Assembly (NCBI GenBank): GCA_945910005.1
Contig: OX246739.1
Location: 12,746,292-12,810,291, forward strand
DNA from: Isoperla grammatica
Taxonomy: Eukaryota; Arthropoda; Insecta; Plecoptera; Perlodidae
Length of the DNA stretch: 64,000 nucleotides
Direction: 5' to 3'
Made by a program: the position numbers and the translations under genes. The notes below the pieces were generated by a model. That model was given only the letters and a program-made list of their open reading frames with translations. It was not told the DNA's origin and ran no database searches. Below are positions 42,936 to 57,487 of this stretch, piece by piece; position 1 is the first letter of the stretch, and every line of letters begins with the position of its first letter.

Positions 42936-45444
42936 AATGTATTTGTTTATAACAATCTATTGTCCAACGTAGCGCATATTCAGTACTGGATTTGAGTAGA
43001 CACAACAAAAATGCTACATTTTGAATGAGATAACTCAATTTCCGCAGTAACACCTATTTGATGTCGTACAGAATGATTAATTTTCAAGAGTGGAAGATAA
43101 TGGAATATAAAGTGGCGGCTTTTTCGGTAGTTTGATGGTCTGAATGTCCCTGGTTGTTTACATCCTTTTGGTGCGTCTAGCTTCTGACTTGATTGATTGT
43201 ACCCGGCTGGCGCCACATGTTATATTCTGCCTTTTAAATAGTGTAAAATTAATAGCGTATTTGGTATTTGGTCAAACCTAAATCAGTGGTCGTTAGGAGT
43301 TTTCCTAGGTTGAAATAAAAACCTCGCCGGGAGGAATTGTGGCTCATGACTTAACACCCGGGCATGAATTTAGAACAGGGATGCCCAAACTGGCTATTCC
43401 AAACAAAATGTAAAATAAGAACTAGGAGTTGACGGACCAAGTCTGATGCGATTTGACATATTGTAACTTGTTATTGTAACGAAAACTATTGCATACCGCC
43501 ATAGACCTAATAAACAATACCCACAAAACAATATATTCTAGCCAATTAGTAGAAATTCATACTTAATTTTTAGTTTTAATTTTAGAGCTGTGACTGTGTG
43601 ATTGACTTTTAGTTATTTACACTGCATTGAGATTTAAAAAATGATATTTCACTTACAAATTATGGTACCTACAGGTATTATATTATTTTTTTATTCAACA
43701 CACAGTTAGTTTTATATTCATCTCATACTATCACATTTGATTATAGGTAGGTACCAAAAATGCAAAAATTATGTATAGTCCTTTAGTTCGAAAAAGTGTA
43801 GTTTATGCTAAAAACCAATTTTTACTAAATCTAATTAATTTTTTTTAATGCTAGTTTTTTTTTGTTTAAATTTTTTAATTTTAGACTAATCAATAATTGT
43901 AAGAACAACATTATTTAGAAAATATGTTGTCCACACATGTTGTTCTATATGAACTGAACACCTCGAGGACAGGAACATGTTAAGAGACTAGACTGAAGCT
44001 CTTAATTGACTTTAATTAAAGTTAAAGTCTGCTATTGACATCTACTATGAGCAAAGCGTGTAAGGCATAATCTACAACTCACACTCTTAGGCTGCATGGA
44101 CAACCCTGCCTTAGATGGACAAGGTTATTATTCCAAAAAGGAAAGTCAGAGTATAAACTTCTTCCGACCCAAAATTATGTGACCAAAACAGAAAATTATC
44201 ATTCCTTATTTTTTTAATTTCAGTTATTATACCTCCGCGAAGAGGTACGAGCCAGTTGACCTGGGGGATATTGGTGACCCACCGTCTGTTGTGTCCACCC
44301 CCTCGCCCGGGTCCGCCCACAGGTCCGCCCCAACACGTGCCCTGTAGCTCGACGCGATCAACTTTTAGAAACGAAAACATTTAATTTCGAAAAATTTGAG
44401 CTTGTGGCTACGAGGCTTAGGTATTTTTCACGGAAAGGTTAAGAAAAAACCACCAATTGCCTTGGGCGAAGTAAATGGTTTCTTTTTCTTAAATTGTAAT
44501 GTCTTCTTGAGTGCTCCGTTTATAAACGTCTGCGATTACCTCGTGTTTCGAAACGCCACTAATCTCGGTGATAATAAGGGGAGTAAGTTAGTTACCGCAC
44601 GGTTAGCCGAACTACGGTGTCAACAAAACAAAACTAGCGGCCAACCAAATACGAGATACAGCTTAATACACGTTTTTTGACGCAACGTTTTAATAGAAAT
44701 GTAGATAAATTGAGATAAAAACGGTATATTAATAATCACAAAAATAATAAACGTTTACACACTTATATCGCAGAATTCTGACTAAAATATGTTTATATAG
44801 TCTTTTATATGGTCTGCTACTTGCATCATTCTCTGGAATATTTTTAGACATACAAACAAACAGAACGCAAGTCAAGCATATTAAAATGATGTGAATTTGT
44901 CATTTTTTTACACAGCCCCCTAGTCCGAGAGCAAAGAGCAAGACAGACGTTACACGTAGACAGATAGACAGACAGACAGACAACCGAGTGCGATCGCGCT
45001 AAAACAACCTGTTGCACCCGGGGCTAGCTAGATCTTTGTGACCGCACCCCCGCCCCAGACCCTACTCCTCTACTCCTCTACTCCTACGTAGCGTAGCCTA
45101 CTCATCAAGCAACGGCCCCTCAGGGACACAGATGTAATAATTATGAGTGTAAGACGAGAGTCATCAATCAACGACAGACGGACTCGCGTTACGCCGCATA
45201 AAAACCGGCCAAGAATGCGGCGGCGGCGGACTCGTATTTATTACTATAATTTTAACAAATAAAATTATAACAGGGAGAGAGGGTGGGAGGTCATGTTTAA
45301 GAAATTGCTGGTCTACAATGTTATTAACCGTGGGGTGCCCTTAAGAAACTACGGGTATATTGCGGTTGATTCCTATACAACATGTATACTAGCTGAATGT
45401 TACCTGCCATATGTCTAGAGGACATGGGTGGATCCAGGGGGGCG
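42936..45444. other. Non-coding stretch
   Basis: No gene recognised. It is AT-rich up to 44200. The stretch 44940-45230 is more CpG-rich and contains (GACA)n near 44962-44982, CTACTC repeats near 45061-45086 and a GGCGGCGGCGGA run near 45219-45230. It could be regulatory for the weak exon candidate at 45835, but nothing ties them together. Confidence 0.45.
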
Positions 45445-45464
45445 CCCCCCCCCCCCCCCCCCCC
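45445..45464. repeat. C-homopolymer
   Basis: Twenty consecutive C directly after GGATCCAGGGGGGCG. Length is likely unreliable. Confidence 0.85.
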
Positions 45465-45602
45465 GAGTCTTGAAAAGATAAATTTAATTTGTAAAAACTG
45501 AGTGAGTACAGCAAAAAGGACAGTTTCCCCCACAAGTAATAGATTGATTTCATATTAATTGCGTGTCTTTACTTCTTGACTAAAGAGAATCGTTTTAGTA
45601 AC

Positions 45603-45622
45603 ACATAGTTTTAAAACTATGT
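45603..45622. repeat. Perfect 20-bp palindrome
   Basis: ACATAGTTTTAAAACTATGT equals its own reverse complement, and a further ACATAGTTTT follows at about 45630-45639. Confidence 0.8.
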
Positions 45623-45834
45623 TTTCAAACATAGTTTTCACTGGTTTTGAAAATTGCGCGGTGAGACGGACTTTAGAGCATGTTTGCTTTTGTGGTTGGG
45701 TAATAATTACTATTTAGTGGGTTGGCTATTGTTAACTTCCTCGCAGTTCAAGTGAAGCCCGAAAGGTAATGTCAGAATTTTAGGTGTCTGTCTAGGCCTT
45801 GTGCGTTTCCCAACTTCAAACAGTCCAACGTAAA

Positions 45835-45889
45835 ATGAATGAAGCTACTAAGAAGAAAGCGGATGATGGTGGAGGTAGCTTACATACAG
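45835..45889 (+). CDS. Weak candidate first coding exon
   Basis: The ATG in AAAATGAATG opens an 18-codon frame, MNEATKKKADDGGGSLHT, and then meets a good donor (CAGGTAAGG, GT at 45890). The codons are well-behaved, charged and unlike the AT-rich surroundings. No second exon could be linked downstream and I do not recognise the peptide, so this may be chance. Confidence 0.15.
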
Positions 45890-47730
45890 GTAAGGAACAT
45901 ATACGCATTTTACGTATATCAGTCTGTAAACCATGCCACTATCTGGGATATTATTTTATTTTTTTTATTTACTAAATACAACCCTGTTGTCATCGCACAT
46001 CACCCGTCATAAGCAGTGATATTGAAGGGAAGATGTGCACGTGTGATTCATGACAGTGGTTGATTTCGCTGTTCACCTAAATCTCCGCCGCCCCCAGTTA
46101 GAGCGCCACTTACTGGGACTATTCGTTATTGCGGGGGGGGGGGGGGGGGGGCGGGGGCACCATCCGATCATATAATTTTTCACTTTCACAAAATATCATA
46201 GACGTGTTATTTGGAGCCCACTATTTTTGTAATACACTTAAAAATATAACTATATGGTATAAATATAAATTGAGTAAATGCACACACAAACCTATCGTCA
46301 TATATTATGTTAATAATATGATTGTATATGCTATAATATGATAATTTATTTGTGAACGTTTTATTTTCGGTCATATCAGGATTATACACAAGTGTGTATG
46401 AATTGTTGTGTGAATGATTTCAGTTTAGCCACTGAAACGTCATGTCAGGTTAGAAAGGGGAGAAAATGTGCTGCGAGTTTACATAATTCAGTATAATTAT
46501 GCTGATGCAAGAAGAACTCATTGCATATTACTCAACCTCTCAAAGGTATTTTGCGAATTGTTTTATGTTATTGTTGTTATAATTACGAGAGTATTATTGT
46601 CGACGGCAATTCGTAAGATAATGATAGTAACTTGTTAGATTACAAAATATGTAATTAATTAAACTACAAAGTTTACCACAACTCAATAGAGCCCAAATCT
46701 GAAATTGTACTCGATTTACTTCCATCCTGAAAATGTTGTTTTCCTCGAAAATCCGAACCTATAGTTTAAACCGTATTTTTAGTTTTCATTAAACCCAAAA
46801 TCGGTACCGAAAATTCTTGTATTGGGTAAAATAGTTTAGAAATAAATAGTCTATATATTTGGGAAAGGAAAATATTCCGTTTGATGAAACATAAAGAACC
46901 ATGGCGAAAATGTTTGCTTGTATTTCAGTGGTACTTGCCTGCATCGGTAGACTGCATCGGTTGGTGTATTAGGAATTTTCCTGCTCGGTTAGCTATATAG
47001 CTATAGTCACGTATAACTGAAGTATAGGTTTAGCTTACATGTTAGTAATGTTATTATAACCTAATTTAGCTAATCAAAATACGACAAAAACCACAATCAT
47101 AGATGAGCGATGAAGGCAAGTACATTTTAATTATACGATCACCATTTTGCTTTTGAATTTAAAAAATAAGTGTATATAATAAAAGCATATGTTACTTGGT
47201 TGCAAAACGCTCTTCTAATACATATATTTAAAAACTACAAGTCCACCAACCAGTATATGAATATTACATACACTAATTGCATTGTACGTACTATATCATA
47301 TATTGTTATATATATATATTTTCGAAACACCCACATGTTTAAGTATCACAAAAACTGACGTATGCAAAATATACATCAAGTAATCTATTATAATATTCTC
47401 GCCGCACTGAAACGCATCATTAAAACAGGTAGGCCTAGTAAAAAATACCCTGGTAATTTATTCTAGTGTTGTGTTATTAAATGGGAGCTATGAAGGTAGT
47501 TCAGTTGACTGTAGGCCTAGGTCTAATCATCTTCGTGATGATAAGGGTAGAAGCCTACGTGATGTCTTCCTAACCCTCCATTAGTAGCCTTTATCCACTG
47601 ATCTCCATACTAGCTATTAGAGATTTATTATCGTAGTGCCTGAACGTTATTTCGTGGGAGTTCTGACTGCTCAAGTTAGAGATACACGACGGATTTGAGT
47701 AAGAGCATGTTTCTCGCGGCTATAAGAGAT
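45890..47730. other. AT-rich non-coding stretch
   Basis: No gene seen. A G-homopolymer of about 19 bases lies at 46133-46151, and AT repeats lie near 47300-47320. Confidence 0.5.
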
Positions 47731-47843
47731 CTACGAGCTACTGGATTGAGAACATGTTTCAAGAGTTTCTCGTGGCTCTTAGAGATCCACGAGCTACTGG
47801 ATTGAGAACATGTTTCAAGAGTTTCTGATGTACGAAATACTCA
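47731..47843 (+). repeat. 56-bp tandem duplication
   Basis: The unit ACGAGCTACTGGATTGAGAAC...TTTCAAGAGTTTCT occurs at 47733 and 47789. A degenerate earlier partial unit (GAGCATGTTTCTCGCGGCT) lies just upstream. Confidence 0.85.
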
Positions 47844-50086
47844 ATGGTCCACTACTAGTGAATTCTTTGAACTTTAGAAGACAGTTTCTCGAACATTTTA
47901 GAAAAACATGCAGTAAATATTTCGATCAGCCTCAATTTAAAGCGTGAAGGTATAAAAAATATCCGATTACGAGTTTTTATTTTATTTCTCTCGCCTTTCG
48001 AGATACATAAAACACTTTGATGCCGTATGAAGAGTTTCTACAGAAGGTTCTACAAATATATAGCTTAATTATAAGTATTTGTATAGCAACATACTCGACA
48101 ACTAGCTTAGTCATATGACGTCAGCAGAGATCGGAGGAAAGGTAAAAGTATGAAGGAAAATAGATTTAAAGGAGTAAATGGTTGAAAAAAGAAAATTGAA
48201 AGGTCTTATTTCATCACTTTTTACGATTGGCAGATTCACCTGGGCCCAGACGGGGCACAAATCTGGAACTAAGATCTTTGCACGGAAATTACCCATTCGT
48301 TATGTCATTACTCCTTGCTGGAAAATAGAAGTTAAATACTTATGTTTGAAATACAAATTACGTCCCAATTCCTACTCTCCAGTCTCAACATCACTCGTTT
48401 CAGTGTCCATTTTTGAGAATAATCATAAAAAAATCAATGCGGTATATATTTCCGTGCATGTGAAGTGAAGCCCAGACGCAAATCATGTGCTATAAACACG
48501 TCATATTAATTATCTAGATACTACTACACAATAAATAATAAATAATTTAAGAACTAGGTTCAATGTACTGGCAATGAGATGTAAGCTGGGTATTTAATAT
48601 CAAAATTATGCAAATTTTGAAGGCTAAGATGTCTAAATCCTGCCGCCATAACCAAACTCGCTCTGCATTGAGACGCTTAGGAGTGTATTAAGGAATTGAT
48701 GTAACATGTAAGTCGTTGCCTAAAGACCTCTGCTCTCTAACAACTACGCTTCCATCCATTTATTAACTAGAACGTATTAGTTTGTGATATTAATTATAAT
48801 TGGAGTCTATAAATTCATATTATCAGTTTCACAGTCTACCACAATTACAAGCTTACTAAATCAAGATGTCTCCACTTCAGAAATTAGAGTGTAAACCAAC
48901 CAGATCGTTGTCAGTTTACACATAATGTCTCAAACTTGCTTCCTTTGAAACACAAATTTTATTCTGGGAATAAATGCATTACTTTAAAAGCCAAGTTTTA
49001 ATCATGCGGTCATCCACATTTGTAACATTATAGATTTCGGGGACTCCGGACCCTTCGTCAAGCAGAGTTGTAAGCTGAACCTGACATGCCGTTAGCTTAT
49101 ATCATATAATATACGGCATCAGTATATTCGTACATCATTAGTTAATTGAATAAACTCACTACACGAGAGAAAATATCTTCTTATTTGTTTGGTGTTTAAG
49201 AAAAGGTTTCTTCGCGTGATGTAAAAATGGTTCAAATAGCTCAAAAACGTCCAAAACTGAAAGTAATGTTTTTATAAATGATTATTTTATGACAATTTGA
49301 GTTTCTATAAAGTTAAAAGAGTTTATATGGTCACGTATTTCATAGTCTAGTGTTGACATGTGTTTGTTTACAATACCAACATGTCACACATTCACTCAAG
49401 CGTAGTTTTCAACGCCCCCTTGTTAAACCCTAATCATTCGGCGCAGGTATGTTATATCTTACAACAAAGTCCCCTGAAGCTTAAAAGAAATAGTTACTGT
49501 TTAAAACTCTGTGTGTGCTTTTGACCGTGACTTCTTTATTAATTCTATGGTCAAGATTTATATAAATTGCTACCACTGGAAATATACTACACTATAATCC
49601 AGCTGATATTTAATTTAAATATTAGAAACTTTCTCTTTTAAGTGCTGGTACTACAATGTCCAGTTCCACCTATATAGAATTCTTTGAAATTATCCTTATT
49701 GTCTACAAATTGCATACTTTAGTAGATACTTCTTTGTTGTTCATAAATTACAATAATTGTAATTTATTTTCGGATCATATTTCGCCAGATTGTTCCGTGT
49801 TCAAGGTTTTATGAATAATGAACTCATATCTGCGCTCAAAACAAAAACGTCGACTTGAATCCGATTTTCACATTTAAGTTTTCGGTTCGGTTATCCTTGT
49901 CTCTAATTTGAAAGTAGTTTGCTACCGTTACAGAATCAAATTCAAGACAAGAACTAATTCTGAATTCACGCTTTACCTGAATCTGTAACTAAATTGTAGT
50001 TACGCTTAGTGACGCTATTGATGTTAAATTTTAAATGTATTCACATTGACCAATTTGAATCTTTATCACTTGCCCACTTAACCAAC
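47844..50086. other. AT-rich non-coding stretch
   Basis: No gene seen. The 96-codon frame at 48178-48468 has no recognisable domain, and the region shows no splice context. Confidence 0.5.
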
Positions 50087-50335
50087 TTATAGCCCACTTG
50101 TTCAAGAGTATTCTATCCGTGTTACCTTATCAAGATGGTTCTCTCCATGTACTCAATATGTTGCTCTCCGTGTAGCCCACTTGTTCAAGAATATTATCTC
50201 TATGTATTTAATATGTTTCTCTCCGTGTAGCCCACTTGTATACAAGGGTATTATCTCCATGTATTCAATGTTTCTCTCCGTGTAGCCCACTTGTACAAGG
50301 GTATTATCTCCATGTAGCCTATTGAATAACAATAT
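50087..50335 (+). repeat. 55-bp minisatellite
   Basis: Three clear units start with TGTAGCCCACTTGT at 50171, 50226 and 50281, each with TATTATCTC and TTTCTCTCCG. A diverged, longer unit precedes them from 50087. Confidence 0.88.
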
Positions 50336-53300
50336 GGTTAACATATTGAATTTTATTAACGATTTTCTACTCAACGGATCCGCTCGTAATGAGATCCATC
50401 AGAATTTGGACGGGAACGAAAATGAGAAGGCTTTTCTAAATTAAGAATCTATCATCCCTGTAACCCTGGTTAATAGTGAATTCTGAGCACGCATAACCAT
50501 TATACCGTTTTTTTTATTTACTCGATCAGGAGGCTTCTTTGGTTTAATCAGACTCCAAATGAATTGAATACAGAGCCCTGTGTAATTACAGTCTTGAGAT
50601 AATAATATCGAAGGGGTTTAATTTGAACATGTGCTGTTCAACATGGCGTATTATTGCCAGTGTTATGTGACATGCACGATTGGATGGCATCGAGTACTGG
50701 ACTTAGTTTTAACCGGTGTCCAAACAAGTTGATGAATCGAGACCAACTGGACCACGATTCAGTTGTAGTACATGGCCGAGAACTACCTGTTACTACGTTA
50801 GTTATTGCAACACTAGACAAAAATAATTATTAAGTAGGTTAATCATATTTTGTGTTAATAAGTAAAGTGGTTCCACAGAACCCATGATGAATGCTGACGC
50901 CATAGATGATTGAGTCGGAGCCAATCAGTGGGTGGCTTTGTCAAATACTGACATTTGGTTGGCCAATGTCTCACTCACCTATGACGTCAGCATCCACATC
51001 TGCTACTGTAGAACGACGTTATTACTATTAAGAATTACTATACTTCTACTACTGGTACTTCTACTTCTACTACTACCACTACCACTACTACTATTAGCGC
51101 ATTTATTACTACATTCACTACTACTAGCACTTCTAGTGTGAATAATTATATCAGGAATAATATCAGGTTTTCGTAAATTTAACTTTTACCATTTACTACA
51201 TGATGTTTTTTTAAATGCTCGTCTAAGTAAGTAATCGTATAGCTTGTAAAGATGGGAAAAAAAAGAAAACACACTCCAGTATTCATTCTAGAAGGTGGCG
51301 AAGAATGTTGAAGAAGTGAAAAGAGAACATTTTCTTGTCGTTTGTGAATGCGTTGTGACGTGCTTGAAGTTTACAATAGGTGAAGTAGGATGTCAAAGTT
51401 TAACTTATTTCTTTTTCCTTCGCACTTTTTGCAAGGGAAACAAGAACAATCGAAGAAGAAAACCATCTCAGCTTTTAGTATAATTTTTTCTATGTAAATA
51501 ACAAAATCATGTACTAACAGTAGATTGTCGTTTTAGTATTTTTTGATAGGCTTTGAATGGTAAAAAATGATTTCGTTGATAATTGCCTATACGTCCCACG
51601 TTTTAATAATGGGAGTATTTAGAGGGTATCTTAGTAGAAGTGGAGGTTAAAATCACGTAAAAACAATAATACAGCAACTAAACTGAAAATCGTCTGCTCA
51701 AGTAACGAGAAAAATAATTGCGATTACTTTTGTAGCTTTTACCACGTCTATACTGCAATTCAATAACAAATAAATTGACAAACTACACGTTTTATAATGT
51801 CATTAACGTATTACGCAGGTTTAGCGGAGAGGTAAATATTAGAAGGAATAATAAAATATGAATATAGTTATGTATTTATTTTGTGTCATCAACTCATGGA
51901 CTAGTCATAAATTGTGTTCTATTGTTTCCTATTTTTGACAGTCATTTTTAGATCACTTGTTTATTTACATGATCTGATTCAGTTGAAACCACCATCTGAA
52001 ATCCTGCATTGGACAACAGCAACACTATTATTGCAAAGACAGGCAGCATTGTCATTACATGGTTTCCAAATTAATTATTAGAGTCCAGTGTAGCTTATCA
52101 AACGAGTTATAGTGAGACGTTTCAGAGGCGATGACAAATAAAAAAAGTATCCCGATTACCATATAGGCGAGCAGATGATTAAGCAGAAACTTACTCAAAA
52201 CTAGTTATTATCTTCTTTAAAAAGAAAAAAAACTAGAAAACTCCTTGCTGCCCTGCTTCTGGATGTCATTGAACTTATAAAAAAAATGATTGGATAGAGA
52301 TTTTGGTTTTTAAACCCGTTTTTTTCGCTTTTGTTAGGAATTCAGTAGAGTTAAAAACCAAGTCACGTTTACGGCATTCGCCCACCACTGTCACACGCCA
52401 CGGTTTATATCGATGTCCCAATTCCTGGACTAATAAATTTAATCCCAACCTCTCGATTGTCAGATTATGTGTTTCAGGGCTGTACAATTTGCATGTGAGA
52501 TACTACTGAAAACTGCCATTGCGGGTTCCGTTAGTTGAGTGAATCTAAGTTGAATAAATGTGTTACAAATATTACAACATTGTCTATTCAGATCTTCATC
52601 TAGTTTCAAAACAACCAATTAGCAAATGAGTGAGTGACTTTCATACAAACATTTCTCTCTTCCACAAAACTACCAAATGTATGCACACTTACACTATTGA
52701 ATTATTAATTATTGCAGTCACTGTCACTGCAATTCATCTGATTATTCCAATCAGTACAGTCCAGTCGTTCAACGGTTTAGCTATGGCTTTTCATTCACTC
52801 CCAACCACTCAACATATTTTATGTCACATGCTACATATTATAATGGTATTTTTTTCTAGTGACGCAATGCATTTCATTTTCTTGCTAATTTCTCACATCT
52901 TATACTAGCTTAGACATCTCTCCCGATCGCATTTAAAACATATTCGTACTTACTAGTGACACCCATCGTGGTATTCCAGAAAAAAATGTGTTTTGATTCA
53001 AATTGTATCAAATTGATCGAATATTTTTTCGAAACAACACTTATTTCAACGTCTTCAATGATCACTTTATCAATTGCTCTTGTACATCTCTTGTGAATAT
53101 TTGATCAAATGAGATGTCTGCCCTTGGCTAAGAAAGTTGGTTACAGTTTTTCATTAACGGTGAAAGAACGAGACATAGTTCTACCTACGTGGGATATGGA
53201 TGGGTAAATGAAGAACGCCACATGACTCTCAAGCAACAGACAGCTTGCCAGTCAGTTCCTCGTTAATCTTTCGTCTAGGCGGAAACTTCGGCAAATATAT

Positions 53301-53582
53301 GACACTAATTCCATGAGACACTCGATAAACGGTATTGGATACCCCGCTGAAAATACGTTTCATTTTAATGGCCATGTCATTCGTCGAGTTTGTGTATATA
53401 TTTATTGTCTTCAATTAAATTTCAATAAATTCGTATAAGACTTTGTCTACACCGCCATAACATAGGGGTTTTAGTGGACGCCAATGTATGCTCTGATTCG
53501 GAAGGTTGAGTATTCGATTCTCACAGCGGTCTATACTATGGATCAAACACTATACTTGATCCCTAATGTTGCTCATTTTAGC
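50336..53582. other. Non-coding stretch
   Basis: No gene recognised. A CTA/CTT trinucleotide run lies at about 51040-51130, giving an artefactual Leu-rich frame. A B-box-like word near 53500 lacks a partner. Confidence 0.5.
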
Positions 53583-53720
53583 CGTCTGCGGTGGCTCGTA
53601 CAGTTGGAGCGTAGGTCCTAGGACGTGGGTTCGAATCCCGTCTAAGACGTTTTTTTGTAATTGTCCTTAATCTTCGTTTATCACCCCTCATCGTCTCAAG
53701 AGACGTAAAGCAACAAGAAT
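53583..53720 (+). mobile_element. tRNA-derived SINE, copy B
   Basis: A well-kept tRNA-like head: a GCTC/GAGC D-stem around GTACAGTTG, an A box over 53592-53607 and a consensus B box GGTTCGAATCC (53628-53638). A T7 run follows shortly. The body ends in CAAGAGACGTAAAGCAAC, shared with copy A at 14175-14335. The acceptor stem pairs only partly, so it is not a functional tRNA gene. Confidence 0.65.
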
Positions 53721-56700
53721 GCTCATAATCGAAGCTCATCATATCCTAATACCGAGTTACTCGTAAAATTTATTCTATAACATTAATAATAACACCAGTT
53801 TAACAAAGAAAACGATGAAAACTAAAGGGCAGTGCGTTCCAATGAGTTTCAAAAACTACTTGAACGAATTTTAGAGTCAAAAAATGACACAAGCAGATAT
53901 ATATATATATATCATAAAAAGTAAAAATGATGCTATTTTTTAATCATATTGATATTGAATTAAAAGAATGATGTAGAAGTAAATGTATAAGAAACCAAAC
54001 ATAAATAATTGATAAAGCAAACAGAAGAATAAAACAGAGCAGCGAAAAATTAAGGAAGCATTTGAAAAAATAAAAGCGTTAGTAAAAGAGAGTGTACCTT
54101 AAGGCAATATGTTTGAACACATAAACCGCTAGCTATAGTGGTGAAAGATTATTATTGAGGTGTAAAAATGTGCCCTAGAATTCAATTGACTTCCACGAAA
54201 GGAATTGCACGTTATGTGTTGAAGTGGTGCGGTTCAATATTTCATTGTTTTAAATGTAACTTTGGTGAACCTTGTATGAATGATTCAAGGCTTATTCGCA
54301 CACGATTATTCTAAATCGTTTGAAATTTAGGATTACATTCTAAAACCGAACCAGTCGAACCTACGCATGATAGTTCGTTAAATTATAAAATAACCGTATG
54401 AGATTACATCAATACCATCGGTTCAAGTTCATTTTTTCCCCTGGATATTTTTTATTTTTGTAACTGTAAGTAGGCGTATTCTTACGTACCCTTAACGGGG
54501 AGGGGTAATCTCACTTTAAAAACTGAGCAAACTAACGTGTTTTAATATTATCCTAAAATCGCTACACAATATTGGAAAAGTGATTACTTACTACTAATAT
54601 TTAGCTTCGTATAAAACGAACGAGCACACCTGGGTAAGGATAGATCATGTATGATCATTTATACTCACGAATTGATGACATGAATAAGATCACTTCATTA
54701 ATGATTGTATAATATTAACTCGTATGTTCCAATATTAATAGTATCAGTGGCGGCTCGTCCGGTGGGGCAAGTGGGTCTGACCAAGGAATCTCTTCCATGC
54801 TTTTCTATGTTATTGACATAGTGTACCCTGGATCTCAGATCTTGCTAAACAATACCTAATAGATGGAGAGTACTGAGATATGACGGGTCTGTACTAGATT
54901 TCCTCGTGGATTTTCTTAAAAATAAAAGCGTTCTTTTATCAATCCTTGACTACATTATTTTATCAATCTTCGGCTAATATGTTTCAACATCATTTATATA
55001 ACACCCAGAATTGGCTAAAATACTTTGCATTTAGTGTGTATTTTTTCAATTATCTTTTCTTTAGTATGCTGGATGTGGTCACCCAATATACGTTGGACAG
55101 CAGACATTATTTTTTTTTTCTTAATTGGTTCTAACTCTTTTATTTTAGCCTCATTAGTAGAATTGTCTGTGATCCACCACTGCATAGTGTGTAAGATAGC
55201 TATACCATGGTATGTCTGACCATGGTATGTCTGACTGGTTTTATACCATGGTATGTCTGACGTTGTGCACCCCTCACGGATAATCATACACTTAGAATGG
55301 TCGTGCGTCGGCCATTCTACGGCATCCATCGAGTGTTGTCAATTGTTGTGTCTTGCGAGTATCATGAAACTTGTAAAGATTCTTACGAATTGTCCGACTT
55401 CTGTTGCATGGGAGGACAGTTGGCTTCTGATCAGAACGAGGACATTCCGTTCGACTGAATAATGTCCTACTAGAAACCGGAGGCATTCAACAGTCGAGTA
55501 TAACAACTTCAATATTAATGTGTTTTACTTACACACTCTTTGGTTCATCCCAACAAAGAAAAAATCAGTAATATGTAAAACAGAAAATACATATTATTTT
55601 GTTGATTGTATTGGAATACTGTTTTTTTTTCTAATTTCGCACATCATAAAAACTGAAAAATACTAAATTATGATAAATTATTCGGTTAGGAACAATAGCC
55701 TACATGACGGTTTCACCAAACTTCTTTGATAAGCTGCTAATCGAATATTTTTTACGAACAAACATGGCGACTTCCAAACACCATGCAAGTACAAATAAAA
55801 TACTGCATTTTGAATGCAATGTTTGTTTGAAATCATGGTCACCAAACCGGTGCTTAACGAAGGTGGTTTCTTCGGACCTTAGGTTCTAGTTGGACATAAG
55901 TTTCCACAATACACAATACGCATTTAATTTACATAAATCCTAATCCTACTAATTGCCTAACCACGTTTTACTGCAATGAAACCACTAAGTAGCTAATGGT
56001 ATTGCATGCAAGAAGGCACCGCGCACCATCAATGCGCATGGACTGTACCCTACCACATAGAATGCTTTGTAGCCGTTCTGGGCTGTACGTCAACCGTGTC
56101 ATAGCCATATCTACATTCTATTGTACGTTTTATTTTTTTCTGTTGTGAAATTGATCCTTTATGACCATTCTTTCGATGCAGTGTAGAGATCTGGCTCTCT
56201 CTCACGTCTATACCCCGTCAACAAGCCATCAGCCATCGGCAGAGATCGCAGCCAGATAAGCACAAGCGTCCTGGTTGCGCGGTTCAAAATGCGCATTTTA
56301 AAAAGGAAGTAGAATGCAGGTTTGAATTAAATACGTGGCTGAACTATACGTTGTACGAACGCTAGACTTTAAATAGTATTTCACTTATAAGGAAATACGT
56401 GAGACTGCTTTGGTGATATGAATTTGTTTGGCAATTGTTAATTTACAGCTACGAATGATACTTTCGAAAGAAGAGAATTGACTCTTTCTCTCTACTCTAT
56501 ATATACTCTTTATATAATAGACCAGATCTTTCCAATAAATACCTGTAGATTGGAAGTATTAGGGTGTCTCGGGTCTCATTTTGGGGGCTCGAGCAGCAGT
56601 ACCACACTTCTTCGTGAATTTATCAAAAACAATTTCATTCTGTGATCCATTTCTTGATGATATATGATATCACTCAACATACCTTCAGTCTTCTGTTGAA

Positions 56701-57386
56701 GTTAATGCTCCATAATAATATCCATCCTTGCCAACTGTTGCATAAATATGAGGCGTGATTTGCCATTATACCACTTTGGTTCAATCCACCCAGACAGGGA
56801 TTTAATATTATCATTATCTTTCACTTACGTTACGTTGTATCTGTTTTAAATTATTACTCCCCTTTACCCTCCCCCCCCCCCCCCCTCCACACCACTAAAG
56901 CATTGATGTAAACCAATTTCTAGATTTACCCCTGTGTTAATATTACTCTCGAAACTGACTCAGTACTATGAACTACAGGTAAAATTTAAAATCGGAAATG
57001 TAAATGCTCGTGTAAGAGCCACGTTTTATAAACGAATACTGAAATGGAGGAAAAACAACATCCATCTCTCAGGTATCTGTGTGCTTACGAACATTGTGGC
57101 CTTCAGAAGGAATACTATTATTTATGTCAAACACAAAATGATAAATATACAAATTTTCGCTTGTTTTCCTCGATAAGAATCAGAATCCAGTTGGGAGACT
57201 GAACGACCTGAGCTGAGGTGTAGATGTTCAAGTCTGCTTAGAAGAACCTGCTTAGCATGTATGTTAAATGAGAAGGAGCCATTAAATGAAGGTGATAATT
57301 GTTAGAGCTTGCCTTTACATCACTTCTGTCCCCCTGTTGTCAACCCTGTTGCCTTCGCATGTACGTCGTCACACGCCACGCCACGA
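53721..57386. other. Non-coding stretch
   Basis: No gene recognised. A three-copy repeat of ACCATGGTATGTCTGAC lies at about 55202-55261, and a C-tract lies near 56870-56884. Frames around 55253-55486 on both strands look like chance. Confidence 0.5.
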
Positions 57387-57487
57387 GCACACACACACGC
57401 ACACGCACACGCACACGCACACGCACACGCACACGCACACGCACACGCACACGCACACGCACACGCACACGCACACGCACACGCACA
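57387..57487. repeat. (CACACG)n microsatellite
   Basis: About 15 copies of the complement of the 8.6-kb hexamer. Open frames over it (poly His-Thr or Arg-Thr) are artefacts. Confidence 0.96.

Noticed and set aside
48178..48468. 96-codon frame
   Set aside because: No domain, no splice context, AT-driven composition.
53460..53540. tRNA-like element near GTATTCGATTCTC
   Set aside because: The B box is degenerate and the A box is missing.
53583..53655. Functional tRNA gene
   Set aside because: The B box is good but the acceptor stem pairs in only about four of seven positions and the body continues as a SINE.
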